Shown here: positions 38,765 to 49,066 of the stretch, piece after piece
How the letters are laid out: every line of letters starts with the position of its first letter
How positions within the stretch are numbered: the first letter of the stretch is position 1
NCBI RefSeq assembly: GCF_000426865.1
Contig: NZ_AUGE01000002.1
Coordinates: 186,001 to 250,000, forward strand
DNA: 64,000 nt
Direction of reading: 5' to 3'
From: Citrifermentans bremense R1
GTDB lineage: Bacteria > Desulfobacterota > Desulfuromonadia > Geobacterales > Geobacteraceae
The notes under the pieces: model-generated
What the model saw: only the letters and a program-made list of their open reading frames with translations
Databases searched by the model: none
What the model was told of the DNA's origin: nothing
Made by a program: the position numbers and the translations under genes

Positions 38765-40363
38765 TTATATGCTGAGTCTCTTCACGTTGGCACGCTCCAG
38801 GTAGGCGTCAAAGATGACCTTGGTGGAGACGAGCGACGTGAAAAGGTTGATGATGATACCGAGGCTCAGGGAGACCGCGAACCCCTTGACCGGGCCGGTG
38901 CCGAACTGGAAGAGCACCGCCGCGGTGATCAGGGCGGTCACGTGCGAGTCCATGATGGTGAGAAACGCCTTGTCGTAGCCGGAGTCGAGCGCCGCGTGCG
39001 GCGTCTTGCCGAGCCGGAGCTCCTCCCTGATCCTCTCGAAGATGAGGACGTTGGAGTCGACCGACATGCCTACCAGAAGGACGATAGCGGCGATGCCCGG
39101 GAGGGTGAGCGTAGCGCCCAGCGCGGAGAGGGCACCCATCAGGAAGAGGATGTTGAGCACCATCCCGAAGTTGGCGACCATGCCGCAAAGCTTGTAGTAG
39201 ATCGCCATGAAGCCGACCACTAAAAGCACGCCGATGAGACCGGCCATGAGCCCCTTGTGGATCGAGTCCTTACCCAGGGAAGGTCCCACCGTCACGTTCT
39301 GCAGGATCTTGACCGGGGCGGGGAGCGAACCTGCGCGCAAGACGATGGCGAGGTCGGCCGCTTCCTTCTCGGTGAAGGAACCGGAGATCTGGGCGCTGCC
39401 GCCGGAGATCCTCTCCCGTATCACGGGGGCGGAGTAGACGTTGTTGTCGAGCACGATGGCGAAACGCTTGCCGACGTTGGCCGCGGTCACCTGATCGAAG
39501 AGCCTTGCGCCGGTCGAGTTGAAGTCGATGGCGACGTAGGGCTGGTTGTACTGGGAGTCGATGCGGATCTGGGCGTCGGTCAGGAGGTCGCCGGTGATGA
39601 TCGCCTTCCTCTTGACCACGATCGGGGTCTCGGAGACAGCCCCGGTGGCGGCGTCGCTTCTCTTCTCGTAGAGGAGCTCGTCGTCCGCCGGGATGCTGGA
39701 AGCGCTGGCAGTGGCGGCGTTGATGGTCTCGTCCACCAGCTTGAACTCCAGGCGTGCGGTCTTGCCGATCAGGTCGATGGCGCGCTTGGGATCCTTGATG
39801 CCCGGGAGCTGCACCACGATGTTGGTCAGCCCCTCGCGCTGGATCACCGGCTCGGAGACGCCGAACTGGTCGATCCTGTTCCTGATGGTCTCAAGGGCCT
39901 GGGCCACGGCGCGGTCTTTTCTCACCTGGGCCTCTTTCTCGTTGATGCGGACCTGCATCCCGATGAAGCCCCCTTCATCGGTCGCGGGGAGGATCTGCAT
40001 GTCGGGGTACTTCTTCTTGATCAGCGCCTGTGCTGCGTCGGCGCTGCCGCGATCGTACAGGGTGAGCTGCACCTTGTCGTTGCCGACGCGGGCGATGCTC
40101 TTGTAGCGGAGGTTCTGCTGGGTAAGCGAGTCTTCCAGGTCGGTCGCGATCAGGTCAAGCGACCCTTCGACGGCCTTCTCGGTCTCGACCCCCATGACCA
40201 GGTGGGTACCCCCCTGCAGGTCGAGACCCAGGTGGATCTTGTCCTTGGGAAGCAGCCCGCTCCACCAGGAGGGGAGCGTGTCGACAAGCGTCGGCGTCAG
40301 GTAGACGAACGAGGCGATGATAAAGATGAGAATTAAAGAGATGCGCCAGGTATAACCCTTCAT
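38765..40363 (-). CDS. secD: Protein translocase subunit SecD
   Basis: The 532-residue SecD has an N-terminal membrane helix, a large periplasmic region (P1 domain) starting with LGLDLQGGTHLV, and a C-terminal six-helix membrane block with GMSVDSNVLIFERIREEL carrying the proton-relay Asp and FGTGPVKGFAVSLSLGI. The residues ERANVKRLS at the end are ordinary. It is upstream of secF and downstream of yajC on the same strand. Confidence 0.97.
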   Translation of the reverse strand: MKGYTWRISLILIFIIASFVYLTPTLVDTLPSWWSGLLPKDKIHLGLDLQGGTHLVMGVETEKAVEGSLDLIATDLEDSLTQQNLRYKSIARVGNDKVQLTLYDRGSADAAQALIKKKYPDMQILPATDEGGFIGMQVRINEKEAQVRKDRAVAQALETIRNRIDQFGVSEPVIQREGLTNIVVQLPGIKDPKRAIDLIGKTARLEFKLVDETINAATASASSIPADDELLYEKRSDAATGAVSETPIVVKRKAIITGDLLTDAQIRIDSQYNQPYVAIDFNSTGARLFDQVTAANVGKRFAIVLDNNVYSAPVIRERISGGSAQISGSFTEKEAADLAIVLRAGSLPAPVKILQNVTVGPSLGKDSIHKGLMAGLIGVLLVVGFMAIYYKLCGMVANFGMVLNILFLMGALSALGATLTLPGIAAIVLLVGMSVDSNVLIFERIREELRLGKTPHAALDSGYDKAFLTIMDSHVTALITAAVLFQFGTGPVKGFAVSLSLGIIINLFTSLVSTKVIFDAYLERANVKRLSI

Positions 40364-40399
40364 GGGAAAAGCTCCTTTCGGAAAAATTGGATCAGTGCA

Positions 40400-40720
40400 C
40401 TAGTCCTGCTTGATAGATGCAATGTAACCCTTGTTGATCCTGACGTTGACGCCGGGGGCAATCTCCAGGGTCACCACCTGGTCGTCCAGGGCCGTCACCT
40501 TGCCGTGCATGCCGCCGGCGGTCACTACCTGGTCCCCTTTCTTCAGGGCGTCCAAAAGCGCTCTGTGCTCCTTGGCCTTCTTCTGCTGGGGCCTGATCAG
40601 CAGAAAGTAGAAAATGGCGAACATGAAGACCAGCGGGATCAACCCCTGGAATTGCGCCATCATCCCTCCTGCCTGCGCGCCCGCGTCCTGAGCCGCATTT
40701 GCAACCGCCACACCAAACAT
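40400..40720 (-). CDS. yajC: Preprotein translocase accessory subunit YajC
   Basis: The protein has 106 residues with one membrane helix (about 27-46, LIPLVFMFAIFYFLLI) followed by RPQQKKAKEHRALLDALKKGDQVVTAGG, the YajC signature, and a small beta domain. It associates with SecDF. The ATG has AGGAGG. It leads directly into secD after 36 bases. Confidence 0.96.
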   Translation of the reverse strand: MFGVAVANAAQDAGAQAGGMMAQFQGLIPLVFMFAIFYFLLIRPQQKKAKEHRALLDALKKGDQVVTAGGMHGKVTALDDQVVTLEIAPGVNVRINKGYIASIKQD

Positions 40721-40788
40721 GTGTTACCTCCTGGATTTGAATTACATCCTTCTTTTCATAGCAATTGGCGATAAAGCTCTTAAAACTG

Positions 40789-40808
40789 CCTCCCCCTTTA
40801 GGGGGGAG
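40789..40808. terminator. Hairpin between tgt and yajC
   Basis: CTCCCCC / GGGGGAG with a TTTA/TAAA loop, followed on the minus strand after 4 bases by TTTT. It may partly terminate the queA-tgt transcript before the sec genes. A T-run on the plus side is 7 bases away. Confidence 0.45.
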
Positions 40809-40827
40809 AGTCGTGTTTTTTTAGTAA

Positions 40828-42042
<1,215 letters not shown>

Positions 42043-43068
42043 TTAACCGATGAACATGGCGTCGCCGTAGCTGAAGAACCTGAAGCGCCGGGAAACCGCC
42101 TCGCGGTAGGCTTCCAGCATCACCTCCTTCCCGGCGAATGCGCACACTAGCATAAAGAGAGTCGATTTGGGGAGATGAAAATTTGTTATCAACGCGTCGA
42201 CAACCCTAAACCGGTAACCGGGAAGGATAAAAATATCCGCTTCGCGCTCGCCGGCTGCTACTTCCCCTGAGGCCGCCGCATGCTCCAGCGCCCTGAGCGA
42301 GGTGGTTCCCAGGGCCACCACCCTCCCCCCCCGCTCCTTGGTGCGGCGGATCGCGGCGGCGGTTTCCTGCGGGATCCGGTAAAGCTCCCGGTGCATGGTG
42401 TGCTCGGAGAGGTCCTCCACCCGGATCGGCATGAAGGTCCCAAGCCCCACGTGCAGGGTGACGGAGACGATCTCGACGCCGCGCCCCCTGATCTCGTCCA
42501 GGATCGCCGGGGTGAAGTGCAGCCCGGCTGTCGGGGCGGCTACGGCACCCTTCTCGCGCGCGAACACCGTCTGGTAACGCTCCAGGTCCTCGCCTTCGGG
42601 GGCCCGCTTGATGTAGGGGGGAAGCGGCATGCTGCCGGTTCGCTCCAGCCATGCCATGAAGTCGTCGCTCCCCTCGAAGAGGACCCGCCAGTCGCCGCCG
42701 TCGCGCTCTAGCACCGTGGCGGTCACCCCGCCGGGAAGCACAACGCGGCAACCGCTTTTGGGGCTCTTGGAGGCCTTGATCAGGCAACTCCAGCACTCCG
42801 GTTCCCCTGCGACCCGGCGCACCAGGAAGATCTCGACAGCCCCCCCCGATTCCTTATGGCCGTGCAGCCTCGCCGGGATGACCCGGGTGTCGTTCAAGAC
42901 CAGGAGGTCGCCAGGGAGGAACTGCGCGGCGATAGAGGCCACGGTTGCCTCGCCGATGGCGCCGCTTGAGCGGTCCAGGGTCAAAAGCCTGGAGGCGTCC
43001 CTGCGGCTCGCCGGGTGCTGCGCTATCAGCTCCGGTGGAAGTTCGTAATCGAAATCGGAAAGAAACAT
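42043..43068 (-). CDS. queA: S-adenosylmethionine:tRNA ribosyltransferase-isomerase
   Basis: The 341-residue QueA adds the cyclopentene (epoxyqueuosine) ring to preQ1-tRNA using SAM. The ATG at 43068 begins [19 protein letters not shown]; 8 codons of open frame upstream are ignored because they lie in the previous gene. Further motifs are [33 protein letters not shown] and [13 protein letters not shown]. It starts one base after the SpoIID-like gene's stop, so it is translationally coupled. Confidence 0.97.
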   Translation of the reverse strand: MFLSDFDYELPPELIAQHPASRRDASRLLTLDRSSGAIGEATVASIAAQFLPGDLLVLNDTRVIPARLHGHKESGGAVEIFLVRRVAGEPECWSCLIKASKSPKSGCRVVLPGGVTATVLERDGGDWRVLFEGSDDFMAWLERTGSMPLPPYIKRAPEGEDLERYQTVFAREKGAVAAPTAGLHFTPAILDEIRGRGVEIVSVTLHVGLGTFMPIRVEDLSEHTMHRELYRIPQETAAAIRRTKERGGRVVALGTTSLRALEHAAASGEVAAGEREADIFILPGYRFRVVDALITNFHLPKSTLFMLVCAFAGKEVMLEAYREAVSRRFRFFSYGDAMFIG

Positions 43069-43069
43069 G

Positions 43070-44179
43070 TTATCGACCGTACCCGCCCGCAAGCTTCACG
43101 CCCGGATAGTAGTAACTGAGTATCTCGCGGTAATCGAACCCCTCGATGGCGCGCCCCTTGGCACCCCACTGGCAGAGCCCCACGCCGTGGCCCGAACCCG
43201 AACCGGCGACCCAAAGCTCGTCGCCCGATTGACGCAGCTCGAAGTTGGTACTCTTCACGGCGCCGTAGCCGAGCGCCTTCCTGAAGGCGACGCCTGGGAC
43301 GGCTACCTTGCCGCGGGAGGAGTCGACCAAGACCTCCTGCACGCGGCCGCTGTCGTTTCTGCCGCGCACCCGGCACTCCCTTATCCCCGCCACCTGGTAC
43401 CCCGCCGCACGGAGCGCGGACTCAACCTTCTTCAGGGAGAGCCTCAGTTCCCACTTGATGGGGTTGGACTCGCCGCAGTAAAGGCAGGCGACTCCCTGCA
43501 AATACGGGATCGACATCCCCCAGACATTTTTGGAATTCTCGGTGTGCCCGGCGCAGTTGGAATGGTAGAAGGCCTGGATGGTCTTGCCGTCGTAGGTGAG
43601 CACCTGGCCGGCGGTCTCCTCGACGCCCCGGGCGGCACGGCTGTCCTCGACATCCGCCCCCTCATAGACCTGGTCCATGACGCTCGACTCCAGCTGGTAG
43701 GGAGCCCCTCGCCTGGCCTGCATCTGGTAAACGGCGTAGGAACGGGCGATCACCGCCTGCGCCTTCACGGCCTCCATGGGCCAGGCCGAGGAGATCTCGC
43801 AGTTGATGAGGCCTATCAGGTACTCCTCCAGCGGCAGGTCGTTCACCACCAAAAGCCCCTTCTCCGCGCCGCTCACTTCCACTACGGCGCGGTAACCCTT
43901 GCCGTTGACGCTTAGTCTGCCGGGAGCCACGGCGATCAGGCGGTCGACGCTCTTGCCGTTGACAGACACGCCGCTATAGGATCTTTTCACCTCAAGGGGC
44001 ATTTCCAGGTCGAGAGGCTCGCCGCGGCCGTCGGTCAGGAGGACGCCGGAGCCGTCGATCCTGACGCCATCCACACCCTTGAAGAGGGCGACCCTGACCG
44101 TCTCCGGACGCATCGCCGCCACGCTGCCGCCGGCCGCGAGGCAAATTACCAGTATGATCAACGCCCTAAAGAGACTCAT
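43070..44179 (-). CDS. SpoIID/LytB domain protein
   Basis: The protein has 369 residues from the ATG at 44179; a TTG five codons upstream is possible. The signal peptide covers about 1-22. The SpoIID domain (about 115-360) shows [38 protein letters not shown], a [18 protein letters not shown] segment and [15 protein letters not shown]. SpoIID is a lytic transglycosylase of denuded peptidoglycan in spore formers; non-sporulating bacteria carry homologues likely active on septal wall. The catalytic Glu of the EISS motif is present. It heads the queA-tgt operon. Confidence 0.9.
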   Translation of the reverse strand: MSLFRALIILVICLAAGGSVAAMRPETVRVALFKGVDGVRIDGSGVLLTDGRGEPLDLEMPLEVKRSYSGVSVNGKSVDRLIAVAPGRLSVNGKGYRAVVEVSGAEKGLLVVNDLPLEEYLIGLINCEISSAWPMEAVKAQAVIARSYAVYQMQARRGAPYQLESSVMDQVYEGADVEDSRAARGVEETAGQVLTYDGKTIQAFYHSNCAGHTENSKNVWGMSIPYLQGVACLYCGESNPIKWELRLSLKKVESALRAAGYQVAGIRECRVRGRNDSGRVQEVLVDSSRGKVAVPGVAFRKALGYGAVKSTNFELRQSGDELWVAGSGSGHGVGLCQWGAKGRAIEGFDYREILSYYYPGVKLAGGYGR

Positions 44180-44295
44180 ATTTTCCGTATACAACAGCTG
44201 TTTACCCCACCGTGAAAAGCCTTAGATATAAACCATGGAACTGGCGGCAAAGTCAATAATTTTATCGTTCTAACGAAACGCCCCGGCGCGCGGAT

Positions 44296-44311
44296 TGGCA
44301 AGTGAATTGCT
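44296..44311 (+). promoter_or_regulatory. Sigma-54 promoter (-24/-12) of the heme HD-GYP gene
   Basis: TGGCAAGTGAATTGCT matches the TGGCAC-n5-TTGCW consensus at all key bases (GG and TTGC at correct spacing) with one change. Transcription would start near 44323, about 194 bases ahead of the chosen ATG. Confidence 0.7.
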
Positions 44312-44367
44312 TAATTTCTCATTAGAGCGCCGCGGGCGACCCGCCCCGTCAGTTCCACCGTCGTGCC

Positions 44368-44406
44368 AGGGGCGGCTAAAGCTTCGGACTGGCCCCTCTT
44401 TTCGCC
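44368..44406 (+). terminator. Terminator-like hairpin in the leader
   Basis: AGGGGC / GCCCCT arms enclose GGCTAAAGCTTCGGACTG, followed by CTTTTCG. Lying between promoter and start codon, it could attenuate transcription. The T-run is short. Confidence 0.35.
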
Positions 44407-44516
44407 CTCCCAGCGGGGCCCCGGAGAGGGAAATAACTGTTGCCAGAATCGCAAAAACAGGCTATATCGCTGAGGAGACAGGTCATTTCGCGTTCAACCA
44501 AGAAGTCCGGATATAT

Positions 44517-46628
44517 ATGTTCAACTCCTTAAAGATGAAGATCCTTACCTTGGTGGCCCTGATACTGGTGCTTATCATCTCGTCAGTCGCCTATCTCAAT
44601 TTCCAGCAGCAAAAAGAAATGCTGCACGAGATCGCCAACAGGAACACCTCGGTACTGATCGAAACCATAAAAAGCAGCGTGGCGAACGCGATGCTCTCCG
44701 GCCGCTCCGACGAAGTGGGGAGCATCTTCGAGCGGATCAAGTCCAGGGAGTTCGTCAAATCCATCAGGATTGTGGACGCAGAGGGAAAGATCCTCATCTC
44801 GGCTGACCGCGCCGAGGTCGGGAGCAAGATCCCCGAGCTGGGCGAGAAGCAATCGCAGTCGCGCAACATGAGCCTTTTCCCTTCTCAAGGGGTCTTCGTC
44901 TCCTACGCCCGTATCTTCAACGCCCCCCAGTGCTTCAAATGCCACCCGGCCGGCAAGGAAAGCCTGGGGCTTCTGGAAATCAAGCTCTCCCTCGATTACA
45001 TGAACGGCTTCATCTCCCGCGAAAGGGACCTGGCCGTCTTCTCCAGCCTGCTCCTGGTCCTTTTGATCGTGGCCACCATCTTCATCTTCCTGGTCATTTA
45101 CGTCGAGAAGCCGATCCGCAGGCTGATCCGCTGCATGCAGCAGGTGGAGGGGGGCGACTTCCGCCAGGAGATCAACCTCACCTCAAGCCTTGAGATGCAG
45201 ACTCTCGCCAAGAGCTTCAACCACATGGTAAGGACCATCGCCTCCTTGATGGAATCCACCGTGGCGCATGAACGGGAGCTGGCCCGGGCCCAGGAGAAGC
45301 TGGCCTTCCACCGCGAGACCCACCAGTTGAACGGCAGGCTCGAGGAGCAGATCCGCGAAATCGAGAACCTGAACGTGAACCTGGAGGAGCGGATCGAGGA
45401 GATCGAGGAGGCAAACTACAAGATCGCGGACCTGGCGGGGGAGCTGGAGGACAAGAACACCAACCTGGAGAAGGCGGTGGCGAAACTCTCCACACTGTAC
45501 CGGCTCGGGCTCGCCATCAACTCCACCATCGAGGTCGAGGACCTGTACCAGCTGGTGGTGAAGACCACCATGGACACCCTGCAGGCCCAGGTGGGATACA
45601 TCATCCTTTACGACGCGCTCCACGGCGACCTGAAGGTGATCAACCTGGTCGGGCACAGAAACCCCAACGTCCAGGCGATGCGCGTGCAGATGAAGCCCTC
45701 CAGCGTCTCCAGCTGGGTGATCCAGAACTGCAAGCCTTTGCTCATCACCGACATCGCGCAGATGCCCGAATTCGATCCGGTCAGCCCCTTGGGCTTCGAG
45801 CGCAAGACCCTGATCTGCGCGCCGCTCATGGTGAAGGACGAGATGATCGGCACCCTCGCCGTGGTCAACAAGCTGAACAACACGGTCTACAACCACGAGG
45901 AACTGGAGCTTTTGTCCACCATCGCAGCGCAGGCCTCGATCGCCATCAAAAACGCCATGCTCTACGACGAGCAGCAAAAGACCTACCTGAACACCATCCA
46001 GGCGCTGGTTTCCGCCATCGAGGCAAGCGACAGCTACACCCGCGGCCACTCCGAGCGGGTCACCCGCTTCTCGCTCGCCCTGGCGCGCAAGCTCGAACTG
46101 CCGCAGAACCGGCTCAAGGTGATCGAGCGTGCCGCCATCCTGCACGACATCGGCAAGATCGGGATCGACCTCTCCCTTTTGCACAAGGAGGCGCTCCTGA
46201 CCAGCGAGGATGTAGCCGAGCTGCAGCAGCACCCCACTATCGGGATGAAGATCCTGGAACCTATCGAGTTTCTCTACGACGTAAGGCTCTGCATCGGCCA
46301 GCACCACGAGCGCTACGACGGCACCGGCTATCCGAACCGGCTGCGCGCCGAGGAGCTCCTTTTGGAGTCGCGCATTCTCGCCATCGCCGACGCCTTCGAC
46401 GCCATGACCTCCGACCGCCCCTACCGCAAGGCGCTGAAGCTGGAGGTCGCCATTGCGGAGCTGGCGGAAAACAGCGGGTCCCAGTTCGACCCCGCCCTGG
46501 TCCCTATCTTCATCAAGCTCCTGAAGACGCCCAACTTCCTGCCCCAGCGCGAAGAAACCCCGGGGTTGAACGTGGTTCCTTTCCCTGGCAAGCCTGCCGG
46601 CGGCCCCCTGACCTCCGTTGCCCCTTGA
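44517..46628 (+). CDS. Membrane c-heme sensor with HAMP-GAF-HD-GYP phosphodiesterase
   Basis: The protein has 703 residues from the ATG at 44517 (MFNSLKMKIL). A longer frame upstream is rejected because it crosses the promoter. TM1 is about 7-27. The periplasmic sensor (28-170) carries one c-heme motif C139-F-K-C142-H143. TM2 is about 171-196. Then come HAMP (about 196-250), coiled coil (250-330), GAF (about 330-475) and HD-GYP (about 490-690) with H543-D544 in LHDIGKIG and the GYP at 604-606. Catalytic residues for c-di-GMP/cGAMP hydrolysis look intact. It likely reads periplasmic redox state or a heme ligand and lowers cyclic dinucleotide. It is under a sigma-54-type promoter. Confidence 0.92.
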   Translation: MFNSLKMKILTLVALILVLIISSVAYLNFQQQKEMLHEIANRNTSVLIETIKSSVANAMLSGRSDEVGSIFERIKSREFVKSIRIVDAEGKILISADRAEVGSKIPELGEKQSQSRNMSLFPSQGVFVSYARIFNAPQCFKCHPAGKESLGLLEIKLSLDYMNGFISRERDLAVFSSLLLVLLIVATIFIFLVIYVEKPIRRLIRCMQQVEGGDFRQEINLTSSLEMQTLAKSFNHMVRTIASLMESTVAHERELARAQEKLAFHRETHQLNGRLEEQIREIENLNVNLEERIEEIEEANYKIADLAGELEDKNTNLEKAVAKLSTLYRLGLAINSTIEVEDLYQLVVKTTMDTLQAQVGYIILYDALHGDLKVINLVGHRNPNVQAMRVQMKPSSVSSWVIQNCKPLLITDIAQMPEFDPVSPLGFERKTLICAPLMVKDEMIGTLAVVNKLNNTVYNHEELELLSTIAAQASIAIKNAMLYDEQQKTYLNTIQALVSAIEASDSYTRGHSERVTRFSLALARKLELPQNRLKVIERAAILHDIGKIGIDLSLLHKEALLTSEDVAELQQHPTIGMKILEPIEFLYDVRLCIGQHHERYDGTGYPNRLRAEELLLESRILAIADAFDAMTSDRPYRKALKLEVAIAELAENSGSQFDPALVPIFIKLLKTPNFLPQREETPGLNVVPFPGKPAGGPLTSVAP

Positions 46629-46708
46629 CGGCAAGTGGTAGAAAGTTTACTTTTGCCGATGCCGGTTCCCGCGACGCCTGACGGGAAAGCCTGGCTAAGG
46701 GAGTGCCT

Positions 46709-47671
46709 TTGTCGCCATTACTTGAAATAGAAGGGCTCTGCACCGAGTTTGCGCAGAAGTCCGGGGTCCTCAGGGCCGTGCGGGGGGTCGACCTCTCCAT
46801 GGAACCGGGGGAGACCCTCGCCCTGGTCGGGGAATCCGGCTGCGGCAAGAGCATCACGGCGGCCTCGGTGCTGCGCCTGGTCCCCCCTCCGGGTAGGATC
46901 ACGGCAGGCTCGATCCGCTTCAAGGGGATCGAGCTTCTGAGTCTTTCCGAAGACCGGATGCGGGAGATCAGAGGAAACCGGATCGCCATGGTGTTCCAGG
47001 ATCCCATGACCTCGCTGAACCCGGTCTTCACCATCGGCTACCAGGTGGCTGAGGGGCTCCGGGTACACCGCGGGCTGGACAAGAAGCAGGCCGAGCGCGA
47101 GGCGGCGGCCATCCTCTCCGAGGTAGGCATTCCCGCCCCAATGGAGCGGATGAAGGACTACCCGCACCAGCTAAGCGGCGGCATGCGGCAACGGGTCATG
47201 ATCGCCATGGCGCTCGCTTTGAGGCCGGAACTGGTGATCGCCGACGAACCGACCACCGCGCTCGACGTCACCATCCAGGCACAGATCCTCGAGCTTTTGG
47301 ACCGGCTCATGGCGGAGCACCGGATGGGCATGATCCTCATCACGCACAACCTCGGTATCGTCGCCGAGCGCGCCGACCGGACCGCCATCATGTACGCCGG
47401 CGAGATCGTCGAGAGCGCCCCCACCGCTGAGCTCTTCGCCAACCCGCTGCACCCCTACACCCAGGGGCTCTTGGCCTCTCTCCCGGAGTCCGGAAAGCCC
47501 GGCGAAAAGCTCGCCACCTTCGCCGGAAGCGTCCCGGACCTAAAGGGCGAGTTCACCGGCTGCCCCTTCAGGGAACGCTGCCCCATCGGCGAGGAGCGCT
47601 GCACGAAACACATGATCGAGATGAAGGAGGCAGGCCCGGGCCACTTGGTCCGCTGCCTGAAAGCGCCATGA
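46709..47671 (+). CDS. Peptide ABC transporter ATP-binding protein, OppD/DppD type
   Basis: The protein has 320 residues. A TTG at 46709 has GGGAG 5 bases upstream; a GTG two codons earlier is possible but too close to the site. Motifs: Walker [17 protein letters not shown] signature, Walker [13 protein letters not shown] and H-loop ITHN. The C-terminal oligopeptide domain reads [10 protein letters not shown]...[14 protein letters not shown], with Cys that bind an iron-sulphur cluster in some relatives. The next gene is its OppF partner. No permease or binding-protein genes are nearby. Confidence 0.93.
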   Translation: MSPLLEIEGLCTEFAQKSGVLRAVRGVDLSMEPGETLALVGESGCGKSITAASVLRLVPPPGRITAGSIRFKGIELLSLSEDRMREIRGNRIAMVFQDPMTSLNPVFTIGYQVAEGLRVHRGLDKKQAEREAAAILSEVGIPAPMERMKDYPHQLSGGMRQRVMIAMALALRPELVIADEPTTALDVTIQAQILELLDRLMAEHRMGMILITHNLGIVAERADRTAIMYAGEIVESAPTAELFANPLHPYTQGLLASLPESGKPGEKLATFAGSVPDLKGEFTGCPFRERCPIGEERCTKHMIEMKEAGPGHLVRCLKAP

Positions 47672-48648
47672 CCGCGCCCCTGTTGCAGGCCGAAAAACTG
47701 GTCAAGCGCTTTCCGGTGCGCGGCGGCTTCCTGGCTGAGAAAAGGGAGTTGACCGCAGTAGCCGGCGTCGACCTGGAGATCTTCCCGGGCGAGACGCTCG
47801 GGGTCGCCGGCGAATCGGGTTGCGGCAAGTCCACCGTGGCGAGGCTTCTGACCGGGCTCATCCCCCCTAGCGAGGGGTCGGTCCGCTACGGCGGCCGCGA
47901 GCTCTTTGCCATGAACGGGGAGGAGCTCGCCCAGTACCGCCGCGAAGTGCAGATGATCTTCCAGGACCCCTTCTCCTCGCTGAACCCCAGGATGCGCGTG
48001 GCACAGATCATCGGGGAGCCGCTCGACATCCACGGCATCGGGACCCCTTCCGAACGGCGCGAGCGGGTGGCGCGCCTTATGGAACGGGTGGGGCTTCCCC
48101 CGGAGGCGCTGTCGCGCTTCCCGCACCAGTTCTCCGGCGGGCAGCGCCAGCGCATCGGGATAGCGCGCTCGCTCGCGGTTTCGCCCCGGCTCATCATCGC
48201 CGACGAGCCCGTTTCTGCGCTCGACCTCTCGATCCAGGCCCAGATCATCAACCTGCTCCAGGAAGTGAAAAAAGACCTGGGGCTGTCGTTTCTCTTCATC
48301 ACCCACGATCTCTCGGTGTTGAGGCACCTAAGCGATCGAATCGCCATCATGTACCTGGGACGGATCGTGGAGTCCGGGAGCAGGGACGACGTACTGTCGA
48401 AGCAGCTGCACCCCTACACGGAGGCGCTGTTAAGCGCCATACCGAGCATCGACCCGCAGAAAAAGAGCAGGCACGTCGTAGCGCGCGGGGAACTCCCCTC
48501 CCCGCTCTCCCCCCCCTCAGGGTGCCCCTTCCATACCCGCTGCCCCTATGCGGAGGCGATCTGCAGCGAGGAGCGCCCCGAGCTTTTGGAGAAGGAGCCC
48601 GGCCACCGGGCCGCCTGCCACTTCAGCAACAGGATCTACCGCTCCTAG
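47668..48648 (+). CDS. Peptide ABC transporter ATP-binding protein, OppF/DppF type
   Basis: The protein has 326 residues. The start overlaps the previous stop (ATGA). Motifs: Walker [20 protein letters not shown] signature, Walker B LIIADEPVSALD, H-loop ITHD, and C-terminal HPYTEALLSAIP with CPFHTRCPYAEAIC. It pairs with the OppD-type subunit to energise uptake of di- or oligopeptides or nickel. The membrane subunits must be encoded outside the window. Confidence 0.93.
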   Translation: MTAPLLQAEKLVKRFPVRGGFLAEKRELTAVAGVDLEIFPGETLGVAGESGCGKSTVARLLTGLIPPSEGSVRYGGRELFAMNGEELAQYRREVQMIFQDPFSSLNPRMRVAQIIGEPLDIHGIGTPSERRERVARLMERVGLPPEALSRFPHQFSGGQRQRIGIARSLAVSPRLIIADEPVSALDLSIQAQIINLLQEVKKDLGLSFLFITHDLSVLRHLSDRIAIMYLGRIVESGSRDDVLSKQLHPYTEALLSAIPSIDPQKKSRHVVARGELPSPLSPPSGCPFHTRCPYAEAICSEERPELLEKEPGHRAACHFSNRIYRS

Positions 48649-48657
48649 AAGCTTTCC

Positions 48658-48686
48658 TTGACAAGGCCCATCAGTATATATAGATT
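48658..48686 (+). promoter_or_regulatory. Sigma-70 promoter of the arsR-type gene
   Basis: Perfect TTGACA (48658-48663) and TAGATT (48681-48686) are 17 bases apart. TATATATAG overlaps the -10 box and could be part of an operator for autoregulation. Confidence 0.65.
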
Positions 48687-48716
48687 AACCCCAGAAGAAT
48701 CTACCGGAGGATACAC

Positions 48717-49001
48717 GTGGCATTCGACAAGACGAAGGATTATGGCAAGGAAGCGGAAATGCTGAAGGTGCTCGGGCACCCTATCCGCCTCAAAATAGTG
48801 GCTGGACTCTGCACGCAGGAGTGCAACGTCAAACACATCTGGGAGTGCCTGGGGCTGCCGCAGGCGACGGTCTCCCAGCATCTGGCGCTTTTGAAGAACA
48901 AGGGGATCATAGAGGGTACCCGCGACGGCGTCGAGGTCCGTTACGCCGTAGTGAGCCCGTTCGTGCGCAGGTTGATCGAGATACTGCACCAAGAGCCCTA
49001 A
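48717..49001 (+). CDS. ArsR family transcriptional regulator
   Basis: The protein has 94 residues from a GTG with GGAGG upstream. The winged-helix fold shows LKVLGHPIRLKIVAGL, the recognition helix LPQATVSQHLALLKNKGII, and the beta-wing GTRDGVEVRYAVV. Three Cys occur (LCTQECN and IWECLG), placed before the recognition helix in the helix where ArsR-type metal or thiol sensors hold ligands. It is flanked by its own promoter and terminator as a single-gene unit. The effector and targets are unknown. Confidence 0.92.
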   Translation: MAFDKTKDYGKEAEMLKVLGHPIRLKIVAGLCTQECNVKHIWECLGLPQATVSQHLALLKNKGIIEGTRDGVEVRYAVVSPFVRRLIEILHQEP

Positions 49002-49023
49002 GCTTCCCGGCGATTGAAGTAAA

Positions 49024-49060
49024 AGAAAAGGCCGCACCCTTTACAGGTGCGGCCTTTTCG
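49024..49060. terminator. Bidirectional terminator, arsR-type / pmbA
   Basis: AAAAGGCCGCACC / GGTGCGGCCTTTT has a CTTTACA loop, with A and T runs at either side, between convergent genes. Confidence 0.93.
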
Positions 49061-49066
49061 TGCGTC

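Larger units (their letters stand above)
44180..44516. other. Divergent spacer and long leader of the heme HD-GYP gene
   Basis: This 337-base stretch has no gene of its own. It holds a strong -24/-12 promoter (44296-44311) and then a leader of about 190 bases with a GC-rich hairpin. I looked for a c-di-GMP (GEMM) riboswitch signature and did not find one. Confidence 0.6.

Noticed and set aside
44312-44516. c-di-GMP or cGAMP (GEMM) riboswitch in the HD-GYP leader
   Set aside because: The conserved GEMM core bases were not found on either strand.
45183-46634. 483-codon minus-strand frame opposite the heme HD-GYP gene
   Set aside because: Shadow of the HD-GYP gene, no family resemblance.
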